Part shown: positions 47,823 through 58,614 of the stretch, in pieces | How positions within the stretch are numbered: the stretch's first letter is position 1 | Layout: each line of letters opens with the position of its first letter | Source: Histoplasma ohiense | Lineage: Eukaryota; Ascomycota; Eurotiomycetes; Onygenales; Ajellomycetaceae | Length of the DNA stretch: 64,000 bases | Direction of reading: 5' to 3' | Assembly: GCA_017607445.1 (NCBI GenBank) | Contig: JAEVHH010000002.1 | Span: 7,718,001 to 7,782,000, forward strand | Translations under genes and position numbers: made by a program | Notes under the pieces: model-generated | What the model was told of the DNA's origin: nothing | The model's input: only the letters and a program-made list of their open reading frames with translations | Database searches by the model: none

Positions 47823-49607
47823 TTACCGTCCCTTCCCATCCCACTCCCTTCGATGTCCCAACCCCAACTTGCGCTGCCGCTCCCGCTCCCGCCGCCTCCC
47901 AGCACCACCGCCTCCAACAACCTCCTTCTCCTTCTCGCGAGGATCAATCACCACAAGGCCATCCACATCCTCATGCGTGCGCTTCCAATTCAGATCCTTG
48001 CCCAGCATGTCCTTGCCGAAGGTCAGTCGGTGCGTCATCCAGTCAATTGGGTTGTCGTCATCCTCTCGGCCGAGGTTTTGGGCGGTGTCGTCCTGCACGG
48101 CGATGGCAGTCGTGTCCCAAGTGCGGCATGATTGGCAGTTTGCGATGAAATGGAGGTCACAGACTTGTTCTTCTGCTTCTTCTTCTTCTTCTTCTTCTCC
48201 ACTCCCTTTTTTATCCTCTGCCGCATTGGCAGATTGGGGTTTCTTGCCTTTATGTTGTCTGGAATTTGCATGTTCGTAGTCATCTGCTTTTTCTGTCATT
48301 TTTGATCGACTTGATATTAGATCAGCCTGTTCTAAACGAGCTTTGAACGCATTGAACATCCTCATTGCCTCGCTATCTTGGGATGTCCCGTTCCCTAATC
48401 CAGCCCAGTTGGTGCTGCCCGAGGTTGGGCGTCGACGGCCTTTTATTGACGTTTCTGGGATCAAAGAGTCAAGCGCAGACTTTTTACGTGTAGGTTCTGT
48501 GGTTTTGGTGACGTTGCGACGCATGGATGCTTTGAGCGCATCTATTTCGGCGGTGGTACGTGATAAAGCAGATCGCTTTGCGGCAGGGTCGGGGGAGGAA
48601 GATTGAGAGCGAGAGAGGGCTTCAGGGTCCGGAAGAGGGAGTTGGGTGTTAGGGTCTCGTGGTGGTATCCGGCTTACGGGCGGTGATTTTGAAGGGGAGA
48701 CAGATCTGCGACTATTTGGGTGGAGTTGTTGGACGTCGATATCAGCTTGGTTTTTGTGTGTAGGGGAAGCACTTGCAACTTTAGGTTGTTTTTTATGTTC
48801 CTGCATGCTCTCGTTTTGTTCCGGCACTGCTCCTTCTCCTGAGGTGACGAGGTTGGTATTGAACTTAGGCTTCTTCATTTTCTGTGTTGCATGCGTCATA
48901 TCCTCTTCTTCATCGTCCGCAAAACTCAATAATACTTTTGTGCCTTTGCCCTTTTTCCTCTTATTAGGCACGTCGCGCTTTACTCCCTCTTGCTTCTGCG
49001 GCGCGGCAACAGCGACTTTTTCGCGCTTCCTTAAAACATCCTTGAAGGGACCCAAATCGCTCACTTCACACCCCGTAACCTTTACGGCATACACGGGCCG
49101 CTCAGTTCCTTCCACAAGATCCCCCTCCGCAATCCTTACTACGTTGTAGATACTATCCCCTTCAATGCGTCCAAACAGCGTACACGTCCCGGTTAACTGC
49201 CTGTCCGCATTACTTCCGAGGGTCACGAAAAACTGGCTTCCATACGTCCCATCTTCTGCCTTTGCCATCCCGACCAACCCCCGCCGGTTGAATCGTAGTC
49301 TGCTGTGTATTTCATCTCTGAACAAAACCTTTTCCCCATCGCGAGAGTCGAATTCGAACTCTGGATCTTCGTAGATCGATGAGCCTCCCGAGCCTGTTCC
49401 CGTTGGGTCGCCGCCCTGGATTATGAAGTCCGGGATGACGCGGTGAAAGACTGTCCCATTGTAGTACCCGTCTAAGCAATGCTGAAGGAAATTTTTGCAT
49501 GCGAGAGGCGTTTGTTTCGCGAAGAGGGAGATGTGGAGCGGACCAGCAGTGGTGATGAGGGTGGCGGAGGCAGTTGGTGGTGGCTCCGTATTATAGTGCG
49601 ATGACAT
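47823..49607 (-). CDS. CWC27: Spliceosomal cyclophilin Cwc27
   Basis: Single exon of 594 residues starting MSSHYNTEPPPTASATLITT. The cyclophilin domain fills residues 10-190: GPLHISLFAKQTPLACKNFL, YYNGTVFHRVIPDFIIQGGD with the catalytic-type Arg, GLVGMAKAEDGTYGSQFFVT, and a GTCTLFGRIEGDS segment where canonical cyclophilins have the Trp-containing loop. The C-terminal half is charged: a basic NKRKKGKGTKVLLSFADDEE motif, Ser/Pro-rich linker, KKSALDSLIPETSIKGRRR, then CDLHFIANCQSC and WMTHRLTFGKDMLGKDLNWK near the end. This layout is that of fungal Cwc27, a component of activated spliceosomes. The substitution in the Trp loop suggests weak or no isomerase activity, as reported for the family. 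It is the last intact gene before the transposon island. Confidence 0.95.
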   Translation of the reverse strand: MSSHYNTEPPPTASATLITTAGPLHISLFAKQTPLACKNFLQHCLDGYYNGTVFHRVIPDFIIQGGDPTGTGSGGSSIYEDPEFEFDSRDGEKVLFRDEIHSRLRFNRRGLVGMAKAEDGTYGSQFFVTLGSNADRQLTGTCTLFGRIEGDSIYNVVRIAEGDLVEGTERPVYAVKVTGCEVSDLGPFKDVLRKREKVAVAAPQKQEGVKRDVPNKRKKGKGTKVLLSFADDEEEDMTHATQKMKKPKFNTNLVTSGEGAVPEQNESMQEHKKQPKVASASPTHKNQADIDVQQLHPNSRRSVSPSKSPPVSRIPPRDPNTQLPLPDPEALSRSQSSSPDPAAKRSALSRTTAEIDALKASMRRNVTKTTEPTRKKSALDSLIPETSIKGRRRPTSGSTNWAGLGNGTSQDSEAMRMFNAFKARLEQADLISSRSKMTEKADDYEHANSRQHKGKKPQSANAAEDKKGSGEEEEEEEAEEQVCDLHFIANCQSCRTWDTTAIAVQDDTAQNLGREDDDNPIDWMTHRLTFGKDMLGKDLNWKRTHEDVDGLVVIDPREKEKEVVGGGGAGRRRERERQRKLGLGHRREWDGKGR

Positions 49608-49984
49608 TACGCGAAGCCTTTCTCCAGGATCTGGAGATTTGAGGCACAGCGAACCCTTATCTTCTCCCGGTATTCTTGTAGGGGTGTAACAAAGCGGAGT
49701 GTTGCAACTAACTCTGAAAGGTTTCGGCGATGGCTTGACCTGAACGTATGGCGAACGTTCTAATCATTACCGTAGTGGAGATTGTAAGTGTGGATGCAAA
49801 TCCATTGACCAGAAACAGAGCAAAAAAGCAGCTTTGGGGCCAGTGTTAGAACTAATCTTCAATACACTCTGGAGAAATGTTCAACTAGAAATTTGGCGAT
49901 GGCGTTCCGCAGTACGACCCGATTACGTCATCAAGTGATTGGACTCACTAAAAAGTGGGCCTGAAAATAAACTATGCTCAGTTC
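49608..49984. other. Cwc27 upstream region
   Basis: About 380 bases holding the Cwc27 promoter. CpGs are frequent here; the CpG-poor island begins within the next 50 bases. Confidence 0.5.
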
Positions 49985-50690
49985 TTCATTCTCTCACTAA
50001 AATCTATACACACTAAACATTATTTATATGTTGTTGTTGTTGTTCATATTTTTTCTAAGGCCATATGCAGTCTGAGACTATGACAGCCTTCACCTCACTA
50101 GCCTACCCTTATGTTCGGCTACTCTCTAGTTACATTTCTCTATCCATAACTGAGTCATCCTTGATGGAGAGACTTCACTATACCATTCTGGATCTAGCCC
50201 TCAAGGGGGGCCTTGCCCCACAATTGCTCACACAATACTAAGCAGTCTCTTGTCACTCAGACTAGACATGTAAGAATCACAACATCTTAGAATCCCACAC
50301 TATACTGAATTCATCTAGACTATATACATAGTGTTGAACATTGCTCCACCCTGCAGTGGCAGTTATCAATAGAAATAAGCTAAGAAAGGGTACCTCTAAT
50401 ATCCATCAAGATGTGATAATATCCTTTTGGAGAAGATGGAATTCAAACCCACTACCTTCTTGTCTCAGCAGTGGTGGCCCCAACATCAAGTGTCTACTTG
50501 AGAAAGCATTTCATGAACAGCGCTTACCACTACACCATCCACCCCCCCAAAACATTATTTATACATTCTTAGTATATATTATCAATCAGTTGTCATACTT
50601 CAACATTCAGAGCTCTTTCACATCTGAAAAGTAGATAAGAGTGAGAATTGATGATCTAGAGTTAGAATTTAGATTAGTTAAGAATAGACT
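49985..50690 (-). mobile_element. AT-rich repeat copy split by a SINE-like insertion
   Basis: Read on the minus strand, 50690-50564 followed by 50028-49985 matches 24885-25010: ATTCTAACTCTAGAT, CTACTTTTCA, GAGCTCTGAAT, TTGAAGTAT, and GTTTAGTGTGTATAGATTTT plus AGTGAGAGA. The match is interrupted exactly where the SINE-like element sits. Same family as the patch between GAPDH and HdaA. Confidence 0.6.
50029..50549 (-). mobile_element. tRNA-derived SINE-like retroposon
   Basis: 521 bp flanked by perfect 14-bp direct repeats (AAACATTATTTATA at 50015-50028 and 50550-50563). On the minus strand the head opens with a G run and contains an A-box-like TGGTGTAGTGGTAAGCG (50537-50521) and a B-box-like GGGTTTGAATTCC (50450-50438), the two internal RNA polymerase III promoter elements of tRNA genes. 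The other end is a run of five ACA units (50043-50029 on the minus strand) directly abutting the target duplication. Head, simple-repeat tail and long duplication together are the hallmarks of a SINE moved by LINE machinery. No ORF. B-box GTTTG instead of GTTCG fits the C-to-T decay of the region. Confidence 0.7.
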
Positions 50691-50912
50691 GACTGTGTGA
50701 TCATGTATGGAACTGAGACTAAATATTTCTCCAGTCCCATTATCAAATTTCTTAGTTCTGGTCTCATAGTGTTTATTAAATTAGTCACTTTACACTGCTT
50801 ATATTATAAATCTAGTCTCAGGTCATGTTCTTCTTATAAATTACTGATTCTGATCTCATTTGGTCCCATTTTGTAAAATGGGATCAAATGGGATCATGAT
50901 TTACCCTATATA
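50690..50912 (+). repeat. Dispersed repeat C, copy 1
   Basis: Starts GACTGACTGTGTGATCATG and shares blocks with a second copy split over 52,924-53,073 and 59,154-59,275: TGTGTGA, ATGGAAC, GTCCCAT, TCTGGT/TCATA, AGTCACTTTACACTG, TATTATA and ATCTCATTT. It contains a near-perfect 14-bp hairpin (arms 50859-50872 and 50875-50888, one mismatch) and ends near TGATTTACCC. Confidence 0.6.
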
Positions 50913-51004
50913 GATGATATAATGCTATGAGCATTACCAAAAATCATTGCCTATCAAAAGAAGTTTAGTGTATTTATGCTCTAGTTCTATTTTGAACTAG
51001 TAAT

Positions 51005-51670
51005 GATAGTGATAGATAGATTCACTGCAGTAGATAGGTTGGCAGCGATAGATTGGCAGCGATAGATTGGCAGCGATAGATAGGTTGGCAGTGGTAGGTA
51101 GGTTGATTGGCAGCAATAGATAGATTCGCCGCGGTAGATAGGTTGACAGCGATAGATTAGCAGCGATAGATTAGCAGCGATAGATTAGCAGCAATAGATT
51201 AGCAGTGATAGATTAGCAGCAATAGATTAGCAGTGATAGATAGATTGGCAGCAGCAATAAATTAGCAGCGATAGATTGGCAGCAGCGATAGATTAGCAGT
51301 GATAGATTAGCAGTGATAGATAGATTGGCAGCAGCAATAGATTAGCAGCGATAGATTGGCAGCAGCAATAGATTAGCAGCGATAGATTAGCAGCAATATA
51401 TAGATTAGCAGCGATAGATAGATTGACAGCAGCGATAGATTAGCAGCGATAGATAGATTGGCAGTGGTAGATAAATTGGCAGCGATAGATAGGTTGGCAG
51501 CGATAGATAGGTTGGCAGCGATAGATAGGTTGGCAGCGATAGATTAGCAGCGATAGATAGCTTAGTAGTGAGGGATAGCTTAGTAGTGAGGGATAGCTTA
51601 GCAGCGAGGGATAGCTTAGCAGCGAGGGATAGCTTAGCAGCGAGGGATAGCTTAGCAGCAATAGATTGGT
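51005..51670. repeat. GATA-rich minisatellite, unit GATAGATTRGCAGC
   Basis: Over 40 imperfect copies of a 14-bp unit GATAGATTRGCAGC, with 18-bp variants carrying GATAGATAGGTTGGCAGC. Between units the dinucleotide after GCAG is CG, TG or CA, and the unit has GG or AG, as if the same CpG and CC/GG sites had decayed independently. Toward the right end the unit changes to AGGGATAGCTTAGCAGCG. Open frames across it are repeat translations. Confidence 0.95.
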
Positions 51671-51781
51671 TGACAGCACTAGAAAGGGGTGATATCTCCA
51701 CCAATCATATCATCAGATTGATATCTAGATATGTATTATATAATCATCAGAATGGAACCAAACCTCAGTCAAAATCATAGT

Positions 51782-51867
51782 GTGAGAAAGGATCTATCAT
51801 ATCAAGTGTTGTGAGAAAGGATCTATCATATCAAGCATTGTGAGAAGTGATCTATCATATCAAGCAA
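51782..51867. repeat. Three tandem 29-bp units
   Basis: GTGAGAAAGGATCTATCATA plus ATCAAGTGTT-type endings, at 51782-51810, 51811-51839 and 51840-51867. It lies just upstream of the copia-like leader and may belong to its LTR. Confidence 0.9.
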
Positions 51868-51879
51868 TGATCTATTCTA

Positions 51880-52923
51880 TCTCAATTTCGGAAACCGGAT
51901 CACTGCTCCGATGTATACCAGCACTGCCCCCATCATATGTTCAAGCATTCTCTTTCTTATAAATACTGCCTGGTTATCATGTAATTATTGGAGTTAGAAT
52001 GATCAATTCAATTTACTTATTCGATATTCAGTATTTGGGTCAATATTCGGACTTTATCCAGTTCCGACAGTTATGAGCCCGGGTTAGCTACCTATCGCTA
52101 TCTATTCAATTATATTGATATCTATCCATACTGACCTCCTCATCGGCGACGATTGCGGCATTATATCTATATCTATCCGATCCTCATCGACCTACGTATC
52201 GGTGAGAGATAGCAGTGTATCCTATATTGATTATATTCATTCGATTCTATACTGATTATATCCATTCAATTCTATATCAATTATCCGTTCGATTCTATAT
52301 CAGTTTCACATCTATATACAATGACCAAGATGTCAGTGGAAAATTCCTCATCAAAAACATCACTTTTCTTGGATTCTTCTAGAAAATGGAATCTATGGTA
52401 CAACATGATACTAGGTCTTGCCACTGAGCTCCAAGTACTGGATCTTATTAGTGATGAAAGTCTCAATAGAATGAGTGAAATACCTGCATCTATTCCCTCA
52501 GAATTCCCTACTGAGCACATCATGGAAGCAAGAGTTAAATGAGAGATGGAGAAAAACAGATACAACAATGACAGAAATATCTATAAAGATAAACTTGCAG
52601 ATGTTAGCAAGATCAGACAGAAGATCTTCAGAACAGTGATATTCAGTGAACTAGAAATAGCAATTAATGAAAATAGTCATATCAATATAAAGAATCTTCT
52701 AATTGCTCTTAAGAAGAGATTATCACTCAGAACAGCAGATCATCAGTATGAGATATAGAAGAAGTATCAAAACTTGCAGAAGATGTCTAAACAGAATCTA
52801 GATCAATGATTAAATACTTGAATTCTGATTGAAACAGAAATCAAACACTCTGATATAAATGACAACTTTGATATATAAAAGAATTTCTTTCATATCAATA
52901 TGTCTATCAATAATCTGTATACT
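51880..52923 (+). mobile_element. Copia-type LTR retrotransposon 5' fragment with decayed gag
   Basis: 51,880-52,310 looks like the end of an LTR and the leader: it ends in CCGACA near 52,069, followed by TTATGAGCCCGGGTTAGC, a candidate primer-binding or leader motif. From ATG 52,321 a frame gives LFLDSSRKWNLWYNMILGLA, LQVLDLISDESLNRMSE, and after a TGA the same frame goes on EKNRYNNDRNIYKDKLADV, SELEIAINENSH, a further stop, then KKYQNLQKMSKQNLDQ and TEIKHSDINDNFDI. This is the N-terminal part of a copia-type Gag polyprotein. No protease, integrase or RT follows, because repeat C begins at 52,924; the element is truncated. The leader keeps its CpGs but the gag part has none that I can find. 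Confidence 0.65.
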
Positions 52924-53073
52924 GTCATCTGTAGACTGGCTGTGTGACCGTGCATGGAACCATGATCAATTTTAGTGTTGGTCCCATTCTCATATATTTT
53001 GATTCTGGTCCCATATATTGTTTTTCAAACCAGTCACTTTACACTGTTTGTATTATAGCTCTGGTTCCATTTC
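52924..53073 (+). repeat. Dispersed repeat C, copy 2, left piece
   Basis: Matches copy 1 from GACTGGCTGTGTGACCGTG to TATTATAGCTCTGGTTCC, and is interrupted at 53,073 by the gypsy element. The match resumes at 59,154. Confidence 0.6.
53069..53073. repeat. 5-bp target duplication, left (ATTTC)
   Basis: ATTTC immediately precedes the TGTGATG start of the left LTR; the same five bases follow the right LTR at 59149-59153. Confidence 0.9.
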
Positions 53074-53607
53074 TGTGATGGGTTAGCATCTGTTAGTAAT
53101 TAACTTATGCAACCAACTCCCCTTCTGCACCCGCTTGTTCCTGGCTGTTGTGACCTTGTGTAACCCTTGATGTTCTTCCACTCTGTGCTCTGTGCTTGTG
53201 TAGTTTCTAATGATTCTTCTGTGTAGCTTTTAACATTCTTCTGCTCTGTGCTCTGCACTTGTGTAGTCTCTAACAATTCTTTCATGTAGCTTTTTACATT
53301 CTTCTGCTCTGTGTTCTGCATTTGTGTAGTCTCTAATGATTCTTCTGTGTAGCTTTCAATGATTCTCTCACCTCATATTCTGTGCTTGTGTAGCTTCTAA
53401 TGATTCTTACATATACTTCTTAATATTCTTCTACTCTGCACTTCACTGTGAAGCAGCTTCTGATATTCTTCTGCTCTGAACTTTTCTCTATAAAAACTCT
53501 CTTCATATAATCTCTTCTTCTGATTTCTTTTCTCTTTCTTTTCTTAATCAATTTGTAATCTGTAATTAGAATAGTATCAAATTGTTAATCAAAGTATGCT
53601 CATTATA
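53074..53607 (+). repeat. Gypsy element 5' LTR (534 bp)
   Basis: Begins TGTGATGGGTTAGC and ends CATTATA (ancestral ...TTACA). It aligns without gaps to 58,615-59,148 at a constant offset of 5,541. It contains a TATA-like CTCTATAAAAACTC near 53,488 and several near-tandem blocks around TTCTTCTGCTCTGTGCTCTG. It keeps more CC, GG and CG than the right copy in its first 100 bases. Confidence 0.92.
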
Positions 53608-53981
53608 TTACAAATTGATTCTTCTGTGTTTAAGATTTGAGTATCTTGTTATTAGTTTTTATATCTGAGTACATCATTATCAGTTCTTACATCTGAGTGT
53701 GTTGTTTACAGATCTGAGTGTCTAATTGTTACAAGAAATCTCTCATGAATCTGAGTACTCTTATCATTAGTTATATAGATTATTATGTCTAAGTGTCTGA
53801 AACATAATTAACTGTGTTCTATAAGATCTGAGTGTCTATGAACTGTAATACTGTAAATAGTGTTTATAAAGAAGCTTGATCAAGCTTAGCACTGCAACAC
53901 TGCAAATAATGTCTGTGAGAGAACTGAGTGTCTACAAGTATTTCTTTTCTTTTTTTTTATTATATGTTCTTAGATATTGAA

Positions 53982-55060
53982 ATGAACTACAAACAATTCT
54001 ACAAACATCTGCTGCATCTGAACATGATGAATGATAACTTAGATCTACAAAGCATTCTTCAGCAGCAGATGCTACAGATGATTGAATTGCAACAATGATT
54101 TGCTGAGATGAGTATTTCTATATTCACTGTTTCTTCTACACCCACATCTCATGAAAAGCTTTCAAGAGAGAAGCTCTCAATCCTCAACAAATACAAGAGA
54201 GATCTAGCACTCTACCTCACATGAAAGTCAAAAACAAACATCAAATTGGACATCAATGAACAAGCAATAGACTCACTATTCAATCAAGTGTGGTATATTT
54301 ATAGCAGATTGAATGGCAACACATTAGCAAAATTTCAACTCTGAATAAGTCATTGTCAGAATCATCAGCATACATCAGAGTTAGTCTTTCAACAACTCAA
54401 CTCTCTCTTCCTCAATTCTATACTTCAAATCAAGATATTAGACTGACTTAATCAAACTCATCAGATGAATGTTGTGTTGACAATTTATCTTTCTGAATTC
54501 AATCACAAGCTTCTAGAAGTAGATGAGTAAGACTGAAATGATGCTATCAAAATCAATATATTATTCAAGAACTTGAACTTTCAGTTGTATAACTGAAGTA
54601 TAGAGTGTCTGAAGCTTTCAATATACAGTGAATTCTGCACTGATCTTCATCTATTGAACAATGATCTGTCTCAGTTCTGTGTGCTTCAAAATTGCAGAGA
54701 ATTCTGCTGAATAAATGTGTATATTTCAAACTGCTCTGCAGCATCTCTCATCTCTGAATCAGAATTAATAAACTGAGTCTTACATATAAATACAAGTCAT
54801 CTGAGAGTTCTCAATGTCTCAGAGAAGAATACTGCTGACTGAATCATCAGAGAAATCTGCATACACTGCAACAAGTCAGAGCATTTCACAAATCAATATC
54901 TGAATGCAATTACTCTGAGTAAACCCCTCACACATGTAAATGCTGTGTTGTCTGTGAATAGACAAGAACAGAGAAAAGATGAGCTTTTGCTCTAAAATAT
55001 GAACAAAAACTCAAGAAGCAGAAAGCTAGCTGAAGATTTAAGCAGAAGATGCAAGTAAAT
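53982..55060 (+). pseudogene. Decayed gypsy gag
   Basis: From ATG 53,982 the frame reads MNYKQFYKHLLHLNMMNDNL and LQSILQQQMLQMIELQQ before the first TGA, then STPTSHEKLSREKLSILNKY and SKTNIKLDINEQAIDSLFNQ. A zinc knuckle is still visible at 54,858-54,909 as CIHCNKSEHFTNQY: the first two Cys and the His remain and the last Cys has become Tyr (TGC to TAT). Confidence 0.75.
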
Positions 55061-55090
55061 GCAATTATAATCTCTGTCATTGTAAATAGC

Positions 55091-58000
55091 TTAGTCAATA
55101 TATGAGCAATGATAGACAGTGATTTCCTTCACTACACTCTTATAGACACTCAGCTGGTTGAGAAGCATAAGCTTCAGTGTATTCTCTTTTTCAAACTGTA
55201 TAAACTCAGTGAATTTGACAGCCTCAGAGGATTCACCTTCTACAACATGGTAAGATTTAATATTGATGTAGAAGGACATAAGAAAAAGAATGTATATGTA
55301 TACAAAATACAAAATCTTGAGTATGATCTAATACTCAATCTATCATGATTTACAGAATTTGAAACCTTGTTGAATGCATACAACTGCTGTCTTATTTTCT
55401 CAGAAGATGACTGTGTTTATAAGAAGAATGTTGATAGAACCACTGATCTTATTCAGATATCAGCAGAAGTGTACAAACTACTAACTCATCAAACATATAA
55501 GAAGAAGAATGTTCAAATGTTCACTGCTAGTATGATGAATATCAAAAAAGTGTTAGAAAAGCTAGAACTCAAAGATCTCAAGAAATCATACAAGAAACTA
55601 CTCAAATTGTATGAAGACTTTGCAGATATGTTTGATGAAAAAGAAGCTGAAAAGCTTCTTTCTCATCAAGAATCTGATATAGATCATATAATTGAGCTCA
55701 TTAAAAAAAATAGTAAGAATCTGCAACCACTCTGAAGTTCTCTCTACAGCATATCATATGACAAGCTTCTCATTCTATGAAAAACACTCAACAGACTATT
55801 GAACAAAAACTTCATTCATATTAGCAACTCATCTGCTGCAGTATCTGTACTGTTTGTGAAGAAATCAGAAGAAGACTTATGATTCTGCATTGACTACTGA
55901 AAACTCAACAAGATTATGTAGAAGAACTGATACTCTCTTCCACTCATCAATGAAATACTTAAATGAGTAGAAAAAGCAAAATGATTTACAAAGTTTAACA
56001 TCTCTGCAGCCTTCTATAAGATAAGAATTAATGAAAGTGATGAATGACTAATCACTTTTTGTATATGTTACAGATTATACAAATGAACAGTGACTCTCTT
56101 TGAATTAGCAAACATCTCAAGCACATTTCAGAAATACATTAACTGAGCTCTACAAAATCTGCTCAATGAGATCATCTCAGTGTACATGAACAATATTCTG
56201 ATCTTCACTGATGAACTGCTCACTGAGTACTGCAAGCATGTACAATAAATACTTGACTGCCTACAAAAAGTCAAACTGCAAGTGGACATTGACAAATTCA
56301 ACTTTGAGATCAAGTCTACAATCTATCTAGAATTCATCATCAAAGCTGAAAAAGATGTATATATGAATTCTAAGAAGATGGAAGCAATTCTCAACTGAGA
56401 GACATCAGTCTTGATAAAAGAGACTAGAAGCTTTCTAGAATTTGTCAACTTCTACTGAAGATTCATCAAAGACTTCTCTGATATTGTACAATCACTGATG
56501 AATCTGACTCAGAAAGATGCTGTGTTTCAATGAACTGACAAAGTGAATGCAGCATTCAAAAAGCTGAAGTGTATATTCACAAACATCTCAATGCTGCAAT
56601 CATTCAATTCAGATAAGTATATGATTCTCAAAACAGACATCTCAGATTACATAGTAGATGAGACACTGATACAATATGATAATAAAAATGTTCTACAACT
56701 CTGTATCTTCATCTTGAAAAAGATATCATTTGCTGAATACAACTATGAGATCTACAACAAGAAGCTTCTAGTGATCATATAATATCTCAAAAAATGAAAG
56801 TCTGAACTTATGAGTGTTGAAAAGTTTGAGATTGTTACTGATCATAAGAATTTAGAGTACTTCATAATCACTTATAAACTCACTGAAAGACATATACATT
56901 GATCATTGTTTCTTAGCTGTTTTTTGTTCATAATTCATTATCAATCTGAAGTAGAGAACACTCTTGTGAATGCTCTGTTCCACTGAGAATAAGATATATC
57001 ATCTAATGACTTGAATGACAGATGGAAACACTGAGAGCATCAATTAATCAACTCTGCAATCATAGAAAGTTCTATATAATCAGACAAACTCTGTGTATAT
57101 ATCAATCAGTTCTGAGCTCAAGAACCCTCACTTGAAGAACAATGAAAGCTAGTGACAGAAGCAGATGAATTCTAGCAACAAATCACTGAAGTCATACAAA
57201 ACAGAGCATCTCAATTCCTCACAAGTGTATACTCAAGAACAGATATCTCAGCATATTTGATTGATGATGACAACTGCTTACACTTTCAAGATAGATGATG
57301 GATCCTCAATTCAGAATCTCTATGAACACAAATCATGTAAGAAATTCATGACTCATTGATGATCAGACACTCAGAATATGAAATCATGTACAACATTGTT
57401 GTCTGAAAATTCTACTGACCAGATATATTGAAAGACATACACTGATTTGTATACAACTGTGATCACTGTAACTCAGTGACAGTATGATGTGAATATCAAA
57501 AAGAGATGCTGAAGTCTCTATCTGTCTCTGACTGAATTTGATATGATATAGCTATCAATTTTGCAGTTTTCTTATCTGAAAGTGAAGATTCTATGAACAT
57601 TCTAGTCATTGTTGACTGACTCAGCAAGAGTGTAATACTACAGCTCTGTGATAAGATGAATGCTGAAGTAATTGCAGATGTCTTTGTCAGAAGTCTGTTC
57701 TATTATATACACAGTCTGCTTTCATTCATTGTATCAGATAGAGACAGTCAATTCATCAGCACACTCTGAGTCTGTGTATGTCAATTATTAAAAATTGAAT
57801 GAAAGTTATTAATGATGTATCATTCAGAGACTGATGAAGCTACTGAGAGAATGATACAAACAGTAAAGAACATCCTCTGTAAGTTCTGCAATTATACATA
57901 AGACAACTGAAACAATCTGCTGCCACACACTGAGATTGTGATTAACAGTCAAGATTTCACTACAACAGATGTAAGCTCATTCTTTCTTCTATATGAATAC

Positions 58001-58611
58001 AACTTAGAGATTCTGAACTTCTCTGAGACTTCTCAAGAAACTGCATACACTCACAGCCTCATACAGATGGCAGAGAACATTGTAAGCAAGCTGAAGAAAG
58101 TCTGCAAATAAACAGAAACTTCAATGATCAGTGCTCAGTAAAATTACAAGAATCAAGCAAATATCAGAAGAAGTTCTGCAATTCAATATTATGTAGAAGA
58201 CAAAGTCTGACTGAATCTCAAAAATATAAAAACAGATCATCCCTCATGTACACTAGATTATCATCACATCAAGTATACAGTGAAGAAAGTGCTAGACACA
58301 CACAATTATCAACTCAACACTTCATCTGACATTCACAATGTCTTTCATATGAATCTGCTTCAACCTGCAGCTGAGAATCCATTCCCCTCACAGAGAACCT
58401 CTGATTGACAGTCACTCATCATTGTAGAAGAAGACAATAAACTCAAGTGAAAAATTGAAGCAATTCTTGATGATAGAATCAATCACTGCTGCTGTGAATA
58501 TCTTATCAAATGAATAGAATATGATTGTCTGATCTGAGAATCTGTGTCTGTCTTGAAGAACATCACCATCCTCAACATCTACAAGTTCTCACTCACTCTG
58601 ATAGAGGGGGA
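55091..58611 (+). pseudogene. Decayed gypsy pol (protease-RT-RNase H-integrase-chromodomain)
   Basis: Protease region 55,109-55,340 (MIDSD, then TLIDTQLVEKHKL). Linker before RT at 55,600-55,735 (KLYEDFADMFDEKEAEKLL). RT at about 55,850-56,400: FCIDY, LPLINEIL, ELANASSTFQKYIN, and the catalytic YxDD changed to YMNN at 56,183-56,194. RNase H at 56,630-56,780 (KTDISDYIVDETLIQYDN, EYNYEIYNKKLL). Integrase at 57,330-58,330: a zinc-binding part with CDHCNSV, then NILVIVD, IVSDRDSQFIS and ETDEATERMIQ as the D-D-E stretch. A chromodomain-like end lies at 58,450-58,590 (IEAILDDRIN, EYLIK, IEYDCLI). More than twenty in-frame stops. Family order is clear; nothing is functional. Confidence 0.85.
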
Positions 58612-58614
58612 TAA

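Noticed and set aside
50438..50537. A functional tRNA gene
   Set aside because: A and B boxes are present, but the acceptor ends do not pair, the spacing is too long for a normal tRNA, and the flanks show a retroposon structure.
51405..51704. Repetitive protein of Ala-Lys-Leu-Ser-Leu units (minus strand)
   Set aside because: Translation of the GATA-rich minisatellite; several frames are open in the same way.
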